Origin: Ignavibacteria bacterium RIFOXYB12_FULL_35_14
Lineage (GTDB): Bacteria; Bacteroidota; Ignavibacteria; Ignavibacteriales; Ignavibacteriaceae
Length of the DNA: 64,000 nucleotides
Assembly (NCBI GenBank): GCA_001803045.1
Contig: MHAR01000012.1
Location: forward strand, 62,001-126,000
Direction of reading: 5' to 3'
Below, piece after piece: positions 1 to 8,800 of this stretch. The notes under the pieces were generated by a model. It ran no database searches and was not told the origin of the DNA. It saw only the letters and a program-made list of their open reading frames with translations. The translations under genes were made by a program, and so were the position numbers. Each line of letters opens with the position of its first letter. The first letter of the stretch is position 1.

Positions 1-73
1 CCATTCCTCATCTGTGGCGAACGCCTCGAATGGTGGCAGGCCAAAGGGGAAGGGAGTTTTGTATTTTTGAGGT

Positions 74-171
74 TGACCAAAAAGTAACATTTATCTTTGA
101 ATGGAACGCAGACGACGCTGATTTTAAACGATTTTCGCAGATTTTTTTATTGAATAATTACTTTTTGGTCA
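74..171. repeat. 14-bp inverted repeat enclosing a degenerate repeat copy
   Basis: The arms TGACCAAAAAGTAA (74-87) and TTACTTTTTGGTCA (158-171) are perfect inverted repeats. They enclose, at 99-145, a degenerate motif whose minus-strand reading (ATCTGCG...ATCAGCGTCGTCTGCG then TTCCATTC) matches two further copies at 1328-1371 and 1792-1843. The small size, terminal inverted repeats and lack of coding capacity make it look like a small non-autonomous element. Nothing else is recognised in 1-178. Confidence 0.45.
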
Positions 172-178
172 CCCCCGA

Positions 179-1324
179 TTAAGGGGCAGGCAAACTTATT
201 GCGTTATATCCAAACTTATCTCTAATTCGTGTAACTGCTCTAAACATTTTTTTTCTTTTTATTTCTTCGTCTTCGAATAAAAATTCCTGTTCAGAATATT
301 CTGAAAAGTTTGACAATCCCACACCAACTAATCTTACTGCAACTCTTCTTATGTGAGCTTTGCTTAACAATTGCCATGCAGTGTCAAAAACTATTTTATC
401 ATCATCTGTTGGTTTAATGGTTCGTGAGCGAGTTAGAGTTTGAAAATCGGAATATCGCAATTTTACATTGACTGTTGAGGCAATCCATCCGTGGTTTCGC
501 ATTGTTTGGCAAATTTTTCCGGTAAGTTCAAACAATGTTTTTTTAAGGACCTCATTGCTCGTAACATCCTCACCAAAGGTTGTTTCCTTTGAGATACTTT
601 TTCGTTCCCGCTGGATAGTCAGATACTCAGTTCCTTCTCCACTTGCTTTACGCCATAAATCAATTCCGTATTTGCCATAAGCAGCAGCAAAATATTCTTG
701 AGGAAGTGAAGTAATATCGCTAATCTTATAAATACCTTTGCTGTTCAAATCTTTCAGCATTACATTGCCGACTCCGGGAATTGTTTCAATCGGCATTGGA
801 CTTAAAAATTCTTTCTCCATTCCAGGCAAAACATAAGTAATTCCTGTCGGCTTCATGCAGTCGGAAGCAATCTTCGCAATAGTTTTGTTGCTGCCAATTC
901 CAATTGAGCATGGAAGCGATAGCTTTGTCCATATTTCTTTTTGAATAAATGAAGCAAAGGAAAATATTGATCCGTAAATCTTCTGGCAGCCGGTCATGTC
1001 CAAATAAAATTCATCAATTGATGCTTGTTCAACTAAGGGAGCATATTTCAATAAGATATTTTCTACAGCATCTGAAAATCGGCTATACTCTCCATGGCTT
1101 CCATGAATATAAATTCCATTCGGACACAAACGATACGCTGTTCTTATTGGCATTGCTGAGTGTAATCCGTATTGTCGTGCTTCGTATGAACAAGCTGCTA
1201 CTACTCCCCTTCCGTATTTCGGATCGCCGCCAACAATCACGGGCTTGCCCTTCAGTTTCGGATTGAGTATCCGCTCAACTGAAACAAAAAATGCATCTAG
1301 ATCTAGGTGAAGGATTAAACGCAT
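179..1324 (-). CDS. dinB: DNA polymerase IV (Y-family translesion polymerase)
   Basis: This is a Y-family polymerase that inserts nucleotides opposite damaged bases. At 381 residues it has a typical DinB length. The catalytic acidic residues are visible: D8 in HLDLDAFF near the N terminus, with the aromatic steric-gate position just after it, and D104/E105 in SIDEFYLD. The N-terminal half is the palm and fingers, IPGVGNVMLKDL at about residue 180 is the helix-hairpin-helix region, and the C-terminal third is the little-finger domain. The start is the ATG at 1324. The SOS repressor gene lexA lies about 4 kb away on the same strand, but no copy of the candidate LexA palindrome from 5811 was seen in the short upstream region, so SOS control is unproven. 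Upstream sequence is replaced by the degenerate repeat that borders the GxxExxY gene. Confidence 0.95.
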   Translation of the reverse strand: MRLILHLDLDAFFVSVERILNPKLKGKPVIVGGDPKYGRGVVAACSYEARQYGLHSAMPIRTAYRLCPNGIYIHGSHGEYSRFSDAVENILLKYAPLVEQASIDEFYLDMTGCQKIYGSIFSFASFIQKEIWTKLSLPCSIGIGSNKTIAKIASDCMKPTGITYVLPGMEKEFLSPMPIETIPGVGNVMLKDLNSKGIYKISDITSLPQEYFAAAYGKYGIDLWRKASGEGTEYLTIQRERKSISKETTFGEDVTSNEVLKKTLFELTGKICQTMRNHGWIASTVNVKLRYSDFQTLTRSRTIKPTDDDKIVFDTAWQLLSKAHIRRVAVRLVGVGLSNFSEYSEQEFLFEDEEIKRKKMFRAVTRIRDKFGYNAISLPAP

Positions 1325-1327
1325 AAG

Positions 1328-1371
1328 TCAATGGCACACTGATGACACAGATTAGACTGATTAACACAGAT
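1328..1371 (-). repeat. Degenerate ATCTGTG-type repeat, left flank of the GxxExxY gene
   Basis: Read on the minus strand this runs ATCTGTGTTAATCAG...GTCATCAGTGTGCCATTGA, a short-period degenerate repeat. It matches the copy at 1792-1843 in the opposite orientation and the copy at 99-145 in the same orientation. The copies at 1328 and 1792 both read outward from the GxxExxY gene, so they form imperfect inverted flanks around it. Confidence 0.6.
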
Positions 1372-1375
1372 AAAA

Positions 1376-1762
1376 CTATATCCGTTTATCATTTGTAAAT
1401 ATTTTCCTTTTGATTTCTGGTTTCCTACCAAAGTTTAATAGCAGTCCAACTTCAATATTGGTTGCTTTTAAATAATTTATTAATTGAAGTTCGTGTTCTT
1501 CAATCAAAGTTTCTGCTGCTTTCAATTCAATTATTACTTTATCTTCAACTATCAAATCTGCAAAATATTCGCCGACTAATTTATTATCATAATAAACATT
1601 AATTGGTTTTTGTCTACCAATCTTCAATTCATTCTTTGTCAATTCAATCAAAAGAGCATTCTCATAAACCTTTTCTAAAAATCCAAAACCAAGCTTATTA
1701 TAAACCTTATAAAAACAAGAGATGATTTGTGAGGTTAAATCCTGGTATAAGTACTCTTCCAT
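1376..1762 (-). CDS. GxxExxY family protein
   Basis: This 128-residue protein carries the family's namesake motif as G27-F-L-E30-K-V-Y33. It is followed by a PD-(D/E)xK-like arrangement, D69 then E79-L-K81, suggesting a nuclease-type fold. The biological role of the family is not established. The gene starts at the ATG at 1762 and sits alone between dinB and the DUF72 gene. It is closely bordered on both sides by outward-reading copies of the same degenerate repeat (1328-1371 and 1792-1843), so gene plus flanks look like one inserted unit. Family assignment is confident. Nuclease activity is an inference from the acidic/lysine pattern. Confidence 0.85.
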   Translation of the reverse strand: MEEYLYQDLTSQIISCFYKVYNKLGFGFLEKVYENALLIELTKNELKIGRQKPINVYYDNKLVGEYFADLIVEDKVIIELKAAETLIEEHELQLINYLKATNIEVGLLLNFGRKPEIKRKIFTNDKRI

Positions 1763-1791
1763 TTAAATACCTTTCTAATTTGTAATTTAAA

Positions 1792-1843
1792 ATCTGTGAC
1801 TATCTGTTAAATCAGCGTCATCCGTGCCTGCCACTATGTGGTG
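1792..1843 (+). repeat. Degenerate ATCTGTG-type repeat, right flank of the GxxExxY gene
   Basis: The plus strand reads ATCTGTGACTATCTGTTAAA, then TCAGCGTCATCCGTG. It continues to GTGCTATTGA at the 3' end of the DUF72 gene, parallel to GTGCCATTGA in the left copy. Orientation is opposite to the copy at 1328-1371. Confidence 0.6.
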
Positions 1844-2740
1844 CTATTGATTCATCGCAGCGAGCAACGTTTCCAACCTTGGATATGCTTTAACTATCGT
1901 GCTTGGCATTTGGACTTTGTCCTTCTCCTCAAGCAGATGAATCAGCTCGAAAGCATTTGCAATGGCATCACCCTGGGGATGATTATTCATGATAACATAA
2001 ACTTCTTTAACTTTTTCTTGAATAGATTTTATCTTCTGATCAATCTCAACCAATTCACCGGGAGAATAAAGATACTTGTAACGCTCACTCTGTTCTTCAT
2101 AGGATTGCTGCTTACCAAAATTGTTAATTGATTTAAGCCATGCTTTCACATTTCTTCCATGAAAACGCAGATATGCTTTATCGTTAGTTATGATTGGCTC
2201 AAATGGAATTGCTTCGTCAATTTGCGGCTGATCAATTGTGCAATAAGTTAAGTTGAGTTTCTTAAACATTTCTAAAGCTTCTTTCTTTAACCAGGACTTA
2301 TGTCTCACCTCAACAAAACAATTATAGCTTTGAAAAATATCCTTAAGCACTCTCACGTAGTCTGCTGTCGTGTTATCAAACGAAAATGAATATGGAAATT
2401 GAATTAACAAACCGCCGAGCCGTTCAGCTTGTTTCAGCAAATCAAGATTGGAATTAACCGTCTTTATTTTTTGCTGGTCAAAATCCTTCTTGTGAGTGAA
2501 ATCCTGATGCAGCTTAATCGTAAACAGGAAATCATCTGAGTCGGTTACTTTCCTAATCCATCCCTCAACAATTTTAGGACTTATGTAGGTGTAATAAGTA
2601 GAGTTCACTTCAACACAATTGAAGTAATGCGAATAAAATTGCAGCCAATCAAATCCGGCTGATTGATTTTTAGGATAAAACGAAGGAACCCAGTCCTTGT
2701 AGGACCATCCCGCTGTTCCGATGTGGTATTTAGGCGACAT
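1844..2740 (-). CDS. DUF72 domain-containing protein (YecE-like)
   Basis: This 298-residue protein matches the DUF72/YecE family, a TIM-barrel-like fold of unknown biochemical role. Characteristic segments are the N-terminal HIGTAGWSYKDW, YFNCVEVNSTYY at about residue 40, LLIQFPYSF near 112, FVEVRHKSW near 142, and AYLRFHGRN near 190, where the family has a conserved RxHG motif. The start is the ATG at 2740. Its last codons run into the degenerate repeat that borders the GxxExxY unit, so the insertion may have trimmed or rewritten the extreme C terminus. It is probably transcribed alone. Confidence 0.88.
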   Translation of the reverse strand: MSPKYHIGTAGWSYKDWVPSFYPKNQSAGFDWLQFYSHYFNCVEVNSTYYTYISPKIVEGWIRKVTDSDDFLFTIKLHQDFTHKKDFDQQKIKTVNSNLDLLKQAERLGGLLIQFPYSFSFDNTTADYVRVLKDIFQSYNCFVEVRHKSWLKKEALEMFKKLNLTYCTIDQPQIDEAIPFEPIITNDKAYLRFHGRNVKAWLKSINNFGKQQSYEEQSERYKYLYSPGELVEIDQKIKSIQEKVKEVYVIMNNHPQGDAIANAFELIHLLEEKDKVQMPSTIVKAYPRLETLLAAMNQ

Positions 2741-2794
2741 TGTTTAATTGTTAAATTGTCCGTTGGTTAACGGATTGCTAAATTGCTATTTTTA

Positions 2795-2840
2795 ATCAAA
2801 TATACTAAGTTAGCAGTAGTGTTAATTATCTATATTTGAT
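2795..2840. promoter_or_regulatory. Candidate AbiEi operator (10-bp inverted repeat)
   Basis: ATCAAATATA (2795-2804) and TATATTTGAT (2831-2840) form a perfect inverted repeat ending 3 bases before the abiEi start codon. AbiEi antitoxins are known to autoregulate by binding inverted repeats upstream of their operon, and this arrangement fits. A second small palindrome, CCGTTGGTTAACGG, lies at 2760-2773. No clear Shine-Dalgarno sequence precedes the ATG. Confidence 0.45.
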
Positions 2841-2843
2841 AAA

Positions 2844-3437
2844 ATGAGAACCTTTGAACTAAATAAATCAGAAAAAATTATATTAAGCGTTGAAGATATT
2901 TCTAAGCTTCTTTCTATCAATAAAGAATCTGCAAAGGTTACTGCCAACCGTTATATTCAAAGCAAACAGTTGATACGACTAAAAAGAAATTTTTATATAA
3001 CGTCGGCTAAATTCGAAAAACTAAAAGAAGAAGAATACTTCAGTTTAGCCAACATGATGCAAGTTCCTTCCTATATTTCGTTAACAACAGCTTTAAGCTA
3101 TTACAACATCACTACACAGCAAACACAAGGAATTATCGAATCAATTGCATTAAAAAGAACAGCCAACATAAAAATTAAAAACTTTGAGTTTAAGTATTTA
3201 CTTATCAAGAAAGATTTATACTCTAATTTTATTTTAGAAAATAAATTCTTTATTGCCGTTCCCGAAAAAGCATTAGCCGATTCAATTTATTTAACCTCAT
3301 TAGGAAGATATAACTGTGATTTCGAAGCAATCAGCTTTGAAAAAATCGACAAGCAAAAAGTAAATGAGATTATTAAGCGTACAAACAACAAAACAAAATT
3401 ATTTTGGCAAAGTCTATGCAAGCGTTACAAGATTTAG
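2844..3437 (+). CDS. AbiEi-type antitoxin / transcriptional regulator
   Basis: This 197-residue protein is the first gene of a type IV toxin-antitoxin pair. The N terminus (about residues 1-70) is a winged-helix-like segment, with VEDISKLLSINKESAKV followed by a basic strand (LIRLKRNFYI). The central and C-terminal part (ISLTTALSYYNIT, then VPEKALADSIYLTS) matches the AbiEi antitoxin domain. In this family the antitoxin represses its own operon and blocks the AbiEii nucleotidyltransferase without being its substrate. The downstream gene overlaps its 3' end, as expected for co-translated pairs, and an inverted repeat lies just upstream of the start. Confidence 0.85.
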   Translation: MRTFELNKSEKIILSVEDISKLLSINKESAKVTANRYIQSKQLIRLKRNFYITSAKFEKLKEEEYFSLANMMQVPSYISLTTALSYYNITTQQTQGIIESIALKRTANIKIKNFEFKYLLIKKDLYSNFILENKFFIAVPEKALADSIYLTSLGRYNCDFEAISFEKIDKQKVNEIIKRTNNKTKLFWQSLCKRYKI

Positions 3438-4087
3438 AAATTTTTGAAATTGAAGTACTTGAATTACTTAACAGCATAAAAGTGCTTGATAAGCTTTATT
3501 TTGGCGGCGGAACTATGCTCCGGCTTTGTCACAATCTTAATCGGTATTCCACCGATCTGGATTTTTGGCTCAATTCTTTAGAAGATTCTAAATCAATTTT
3601 TCTCACCATAAAAAATACTATTGCCGATAACTATAAATTGATTGATGCCGCTAATAAAAAATTCACTTTACTGTTCGAAATTAAAACCCCATCGGTTAAC
3701 CGTAGCTTGAAAATTGAAATTAGAAAAGAGCAAATTGACTTTGAATGGGAACGAAAAATTGCTTTCTCAAAATATGCACACAAGCAAGTCATGATTAAAG
3801 GTTTAACTCTCAATCAAATGATGAAGAACAAAATTGATGCGCTTCTTTCACGGAAGATAATTCGTGATGCATTTGACATTGAATTTTTAATAATGCGCGG
3901 CGTTGAACTGCCAAGTGATAAAAATAAACTCGAATCTACCTTACAAATAATTAACAACTTTAAAGAACAAGAATATAAAGTAACTCTTGGCTCTATTTTA
4001 GAAGAGAAGGATCGCAAGTTCTATTTAGAAAATAGGTTTAAGTTTTTAAAGGAAGAATTAGCAAAGAATATCAATCGCTTGAGTTAA
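3416..4087 (+). CDS. AbiEii/AbiGii-type nucleotidyltransferase toxin
   Basis: This is the toxin partner of the upstream AbiEi-like gene, of about 223 residues. It shows the nucleotidyltransferase motifs expected for the family: FGGGTMLRL (GG motif), then YSTDLDFWL (the S/T-D-x-D metal-binding motif), and later KIDALLSRKIIRDAFDIEFL with the conserved Lys and R-D-x-F-D. AbiEii-type toxins (such as MenT enzymes) transfer nucleotides to RNA or protein targets, blocking growth or phage multiplication. The ATG at 3416 overlaps the antitoxin stop by 22 bases. A TTG at 3404 in the same frame is an alternative start. Translational coupling is likely. Confidence 0.86.
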   Translation: MQALQDLEIFEIEVLELLNSIKVLDKLYFGGGTMLRLCHNLNRYSTDLDFWLNSLEDSKSIFLTIKNTIADNYKLIDAANKKFTLLFEIKTPSVNRSLKIEIRKEQIDFEWERKIAFSKYAHKQVMIKGLTLNQMMKNKIDALLSRKIIRDAFDIEFLIMRGVELPSDKNKLESTLQIINNFKEQEYKVTLGSILEEKDRKFYLENRFKFLKEELAKNINRLS

Positions 4088-4123
4088 AATGATATACAAT
4101 CAATAATTTTGGATAATCTCCAT

Positions 4124-4989
4124 CTAATTAATCGAAAACTTAACTCCGACCGAAGCACTAAACACACGCTTTAATCCATCAACATTAACCTCCCTTTTTA
4201 TGAAGGGAATCGCAAATTCTCCCACTAGAGAATATATTCCGTCGAAATCATATTCCAATACAGTTAACAAATTCAACTGAGTTTGATCGCTTTTATCAAC
4301 CTCAATAAATTTTTCTGCAGGCGAGTTGAAGTCAACAATGCTGGATTTTGAAAGTCGTTTTATGAATAAAAGCTGAGGAGTTATACTTACTTCTCCAAAA
4401 GCTAAACTGTAAGCGCCTCTCAATAGCAAATCATCCCCTCTTTTTAACTTCAAAACATTATCATTTCTTCCGCCGGCTAATTGATAACCGGCACTGAAAC
4501 TAATGGAGTTGTAAGAATAACTTAAGTGAACAGTAAATCATTAGAACCGAGTCCGCTTTGATAAAGTTGAGGCAAACTATTTTTATTATCACTACCCGTT
4601 GCAAGCTTAATACCAAGTGAAGCATTGAGTGAAGAACTTTCATACGAAAGTAAATTTTGATTCCAGCTTATAATTAAATCACCAAGTCCGCTTACATTGC
4701 CTCCTGGACCGGATTGAATATTGTAAGGAATCAAAAACTTGATTGAACTATTAGTAAATAAATTATAATTGCCATTCAACTGTAATGAATGGAATTGAAC
4801 ATCATCTTCTTTACCGCTGCTTCCAAATTTGTACGCCACTGAAACATCAAGCGAAGTGTTGTTTTCAATATCGAATGAATGATCACTCAATCGGCAAACT
4901 CCGGCATCGGAGCACTGGGCTAAAACACAGTAGTTGATTAATAAAATAAAAAGAAACAAAACCGGAATATTTACACTGTTGTTTTTCAT
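4124..4989 (-). pseudogene. Outer-membrane barrel protein gene, interrupted by a frameshift
   Basis: Two consecutive minus-strand frames make one protein. 4522-4989 supplies a signal peptide (VLFLFILLINYCVLAQ) and the first half (DVSVAYKFGSSGK, FLIPYNIQ, GLGDLIISWN). The second half, ending FSASVGVKFSIN, lies in another frame that is open across the junction (VHLSYSYNSISFSAGYQL). One extra base near 4525-4540 (for example GATTTAACTG instead of GATTTACTG) restores a continuous product of about 288 residues. The alternating beta-strand pattern and LGDLIISW-type motif resemble transporter-like outer-membrane barrels. Either the gene is a recent pseudogene or the base is a sequence error. The substrate is unknown. 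Confidence 0.7.
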
Positions 4990-5069
4990 ATCTCGCCTTT
5001 AATTAACTTTTATTTTTTTTATACAAGAATAGAATAGTAGTGTGCTCTGCATTTTTCAATCATAAAATT

Positions 5070-5693
5070 TCACCCTGCCTTCTTTGTCATACTTCTATAA
5101 ACACCAACCACAATTCCAACTAACTTAAAGGAAGGATATTTTTTATCTATCACAATCGGTTTGAACTCAGGGTTCTCAGAGACAAGCTCAATTTCATTTT
5201 TCTTTTTGTAAAATCTTTTTACAACTGCGGCATCGTCTAAAACGGCAACAACTATTTGTCCGTTCTTCGGTTCAAGATTAGGATTAACAATTACAATATC
5301 GCCGCTGAAAATGTAAGCGTCTTTCAAGCTGTCACCTTTTACCCTAAGCAAAAAGGAATCCTTCGGCATTCTTACAATTGTTGGAAGCTCTATCGTATCA
5401 ATTGCATCGGGATAAATTGTTAGCGGATTACCCGCAGCAACTTCACCAAGAATCGGACGAGGAATGAAGAATTTATCTTCCAAAGTAAGCTCTATTGCTC
5501 TCGAAAGCTTGGGATTCTTTTTAATAAATCCTTTCTTCTCCAAAGCCTGTAAATGCTGCTGAACAGTTGAACGATTCTTATAACCAAAATGAGCAGCAAT
5601 TTCAGCTAATGTCGGTTGAATTCCCCGCGATACTTTTTGTTCTATCAAATGATCGAGAAGTTGTCTCTGAATTTTTGTTAATTCTTTAGCCAT
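5070..5693 (-). CDS. lexA: LexA repressor (SOS regulator, self-cleaving)
   Basis: This is the repressor of the DNA-damage response and undergoes RecA-stimulated autocleavage. At 207 residues it has a typical length. Residues 1-68 form the winged helix-turn-helix (PTLAEIAAHFGYKNRSTVQQ). The cleavage site is A87-G88 in EVAAGNP, with catalytic serine S122 in KGDSLKDA and catalytic lysine K159 in AAVVKRFY, each offset by three from the E. coli positions. The start is the ATG at 5693. A perfect 16-bp palindrome at 5811-5826 upstream is the best candidate operator. The intervening leader contains a purine-rich stretch of imperfect AAGATG repeats. Confidence 0.96.
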   Translation of the reverse strand: MAKELTKIQRQLLDHLIEQKVSRGIQPTLAEIAAHFGYKNRSTVQQHLQALEKKGFIKKNPKLSRAIELTLEDKFFIPRPILGEVAAGNPLTIYPDAIDTIELPTIVRMPKDSFLLRVKGDSLKDAYIFSGDIVIVNPNLEPKNGQIVVAVLDDAAVVKRFYKKKNEIELVSENPEFKPIVIDKKYPSFKLVGIVVGVYRSMTKKAG

Positions 5694-5810
5694 GACACAC
5701 CTTCGGTTTGTGGGTTACAGGTTAGGATGAAGATAAAGATTAAGATGAAGATGAAGATGAAGAGAAAAATTAAAATGTGTTTTTCTTAATCTTTATCCTA
5801 ATCTAAAATG

Positions 5811-5826
5811 CCATACATTTGTATGG
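5811..5826. promoter_or_regulatory. Candidate LexA box
   Basis: CCATACATTTGTATGG is a perfect 7-bp inverted repeat with a 2-bp spacer, 118 bases upstream of the lexA start in the short gap to the next gene. LexA genes are normally autoregulated through such palindromes, and the box sequence varies between phyla. No second copy was noticed upstream of dinB or the helicase gene, so the assignment rests on position and symmetry. Confidence 0.4.
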
Positions 5827-5896
5827 TAAAATAAAAAGTATAAATGAATATGTCAATAGAAGAATTTGGTCAGAGAGAAAATGATGTGCGGAAAAT

Positions 5897-8800
5897 TTAA
5901 GATTGTTTAGGTTCGTTAAATACTTCGGCTAAATGATCAATCATCTGATCGCGGAAAATTGGCTTGGAGATGAATCCGTTGAATCCGGCAAGTACAAATT
6001 TCTGCTGATCACCTGGCAGAACGTAAGCAGTAACCGCAAATACCGGGATATTTTCATAACGTGGCATGGTACGGAGTATTCTGAGTATGTCCAAACCATT
6101 GTACGAACCTTGGAGATTTATATCGATAACAATAAAATCATAATTTCCTGAGTCAAGTAGCGGTAAACTTTCCTCAAAACTAACTGCAAAATTCAGGTTC
6201 TTTAATCCTTTCATTTGGACACGGAATAAAACTTGGGAATCAATTTGATCTTCAAAGTATAGACAACTGAGATTGGATATGTCCACCTTCTCGTCCGTTT
6301 GTTTTACTACAGCAGGTTGAGGAGCTTTTTCTTTTTGGGCGGAAGTTTCGATGACCTCAATTTCTTCCTCTTCTATTTGATCATCCAAATTTTCTTGTAA
6401 GTCCACATCAAAATATTCAACTGCATCCTCAATTAATTCATCGTCAGCAGATTCTTTAAAAATATCATCATTATCATCTTTAATTCTTCTATGTTTCTTC
6501 TGCGCCTCTCTCTTTCGAATCTTTTCACGAAGAGCCTCGATTTTTAATTCATTCTGGAGTTTCGCCGCTAACTCATCAGCTTCATTTAATTTAACTTTTA
6601 GTTTTTTATCCGATTCTGGTTGTAAAGTCGCGGTTTTTATATCATCTTTTTTTTCAAAATTTTCAAAACCATCTGCTTGATTAATTTCCTCAATTATCGT
6701 TTTGCTATAATTAATCGGGAATACAATACCATAATCATTTTTATCTTTTTCTTCGCTGATGATTAGGAATTTTCCTTTTAAGATTTTTAGAAGTTTTTGA
6801 GCCACAAGGAGAGAGATTTTTAATACTTCAAACTCCTTATTAGGAATAATCTCTTTACTGTGGAAGATATTATTAAGTTGGTTTACTAGTGATTTTGAAC
6901 AATGTGTTTGTAAATCTCTAAAGGTTACAAGAAAGTAATCTTTATCTAGTGCATAGGCAGAAAAATAAATCTTTCTCTGGTCTGAAAGCTTGGCTGTAAT
7001 TTTCAATAGGAGCAAAAGGAAATATTTAAATCTTTGTCGATCAGTTTCAAATTTTAATGATGATGAAATTTTACCATAAGCAAATTCAACATCTAAAGTA
7101 CCCTTTAATTCAACAACATCTTTTAGTAATTGATCGATTACATCTGTGATTTTTGTCTCAGCCGGCAACAAATTCAATCGTGTTTCTGAAAGCGAAGCAT
7201 ATTCAATTGCTGCATTCATCGATTGAAGCAAATTGGTCCTATTTTGCCTGATAATTTCTGATGCTTCTTTCTGTTCAGCTGTTGGCTTGTCTATACTATC
7301 GGTTATATCTTGAGCAAAACCTAAAATCACATTTATAGGCGTTAATAGTTCATGGAAAAGATCTGCTAAATATTTTGAGCCTATTGTTCCTTTTAACGGA
7401 GAATCTTCCGCTGTTTTATTTATTGCTTCCGATTCGGCAGAAACAATATTCTGTTTCACTTTTCCAATCAGTGTAAATGATTCTATCTTTTTACTGAAAT
7501 CTAGAATTGGAGAAGCAATAACATTAACAGTAAGCAATCTTCCATCAACTGTTTTGAGATTAATTGATATGGAAGATTCACCCTTTTTGTTTGAGTGAAA
7601 AATTGAAAGATTAATGCGGCTTCTGTCTTCATCAGAAGAAAGTGAAGCAAATGAGGAATTTATCAACTCATTTTTTGTAAAACCGAGTACTTTCGTAACC
7701 TGTTGGTTGATGGATTGTATGAAACCCGATGAATCTGTAATGAAAATTAAGTCATCTGTGTTATCAAATGCAGTTTTAAAAGATTGATTTCTTTTTTCAA
7801 CTTCCAGCCTGTCAGTGATATTTCTAATTAAATTAAAATGAGCTTCACGATCTTGAAATTTCACACTGTATCGACTCATTTCAACCAAGATTATCGCTCC
7901 ATCTTTTTTCTTGTGTTTATACGGTCCCTGGAAGGATCCTTCTCTTACATTTGCGCTCGATGAATCCAGTAAAAGCTGGATATCTTCAGTAGAATAGAGA
8001 TCAGTGAGATCCATTTGTAAGAATTCGTCTCTTCTGTACCCATAGAGATTTATTGCTATCTCATTTACTTCAAGGAATTTCAGGTTCTCTTTATCACAAA
8101 TAAGAACTGCATCCGGATTATTTCTAATTAAATTTTCTATCATACCTAAATTGCTCTGTTGTTCTGCTACAAGTTCTTCGGTTATTTCATTTTTGACACC
8201 GAGCATAATTGCAGCAGTCTTATTATTTTCATCAAATATCTTGCCTAATAAAATAGACAATGGATATGGTTGATTTGGAAATAATTCTAAGGATTTGATT
8301 GCAAACTCGGTTTCCTTAGAAGCGATAAAATCCTTATAAATCCGAATAAAATTAGGTAAGAAAACTTCGTTTATCAATGAATTTTCAAATTCATTACTTT
8401 TGACACCATATAATTCCTGAAATTTTGAGTTTATCTTAATTATAGAACCGGTATTTGATAGAATGGCTGCAACAAAGGGGAATTGCTTTAGGTTTATTCT
8501 TTTTTGCTGATAATTTTCCACTATCTCACTCTTTTTTTCCTCATTAGGTTGAATCGAAAAGCAAATTAATGCAATAACGGTATCTTCTCCATCAATTATG
8601 GGAATGTCGATCAGATTAAATTTTTCTTCTTTTTCTTTATCAACAAATTTGATTCCTTCTATACGTACCGCTTCCTTTGTTTCACATGTAATATTATTAA
8701 AGGATTTTATTATTCGATGAGTTTCAACCGAAAAAAATAATTCTTCGTGATTTCCCTCTAGCTGAGCAAAATCTGTATTAAAATATTCAGTCAGCTTTCG

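Noticed and set aside
468-1266. Plus-strand frames antisense to dinB
   Set aside because: They mirror the conserved dinB coding sequence and have no recognisable domains.
5694-5780. AAGATG-rich tract upstream of lexA as a microsatellite or phase-variable switch
   Set aside because: The repeats are imperfect and lie in a non-coding leader; there is no sign that repeat number would alter a reading frame.
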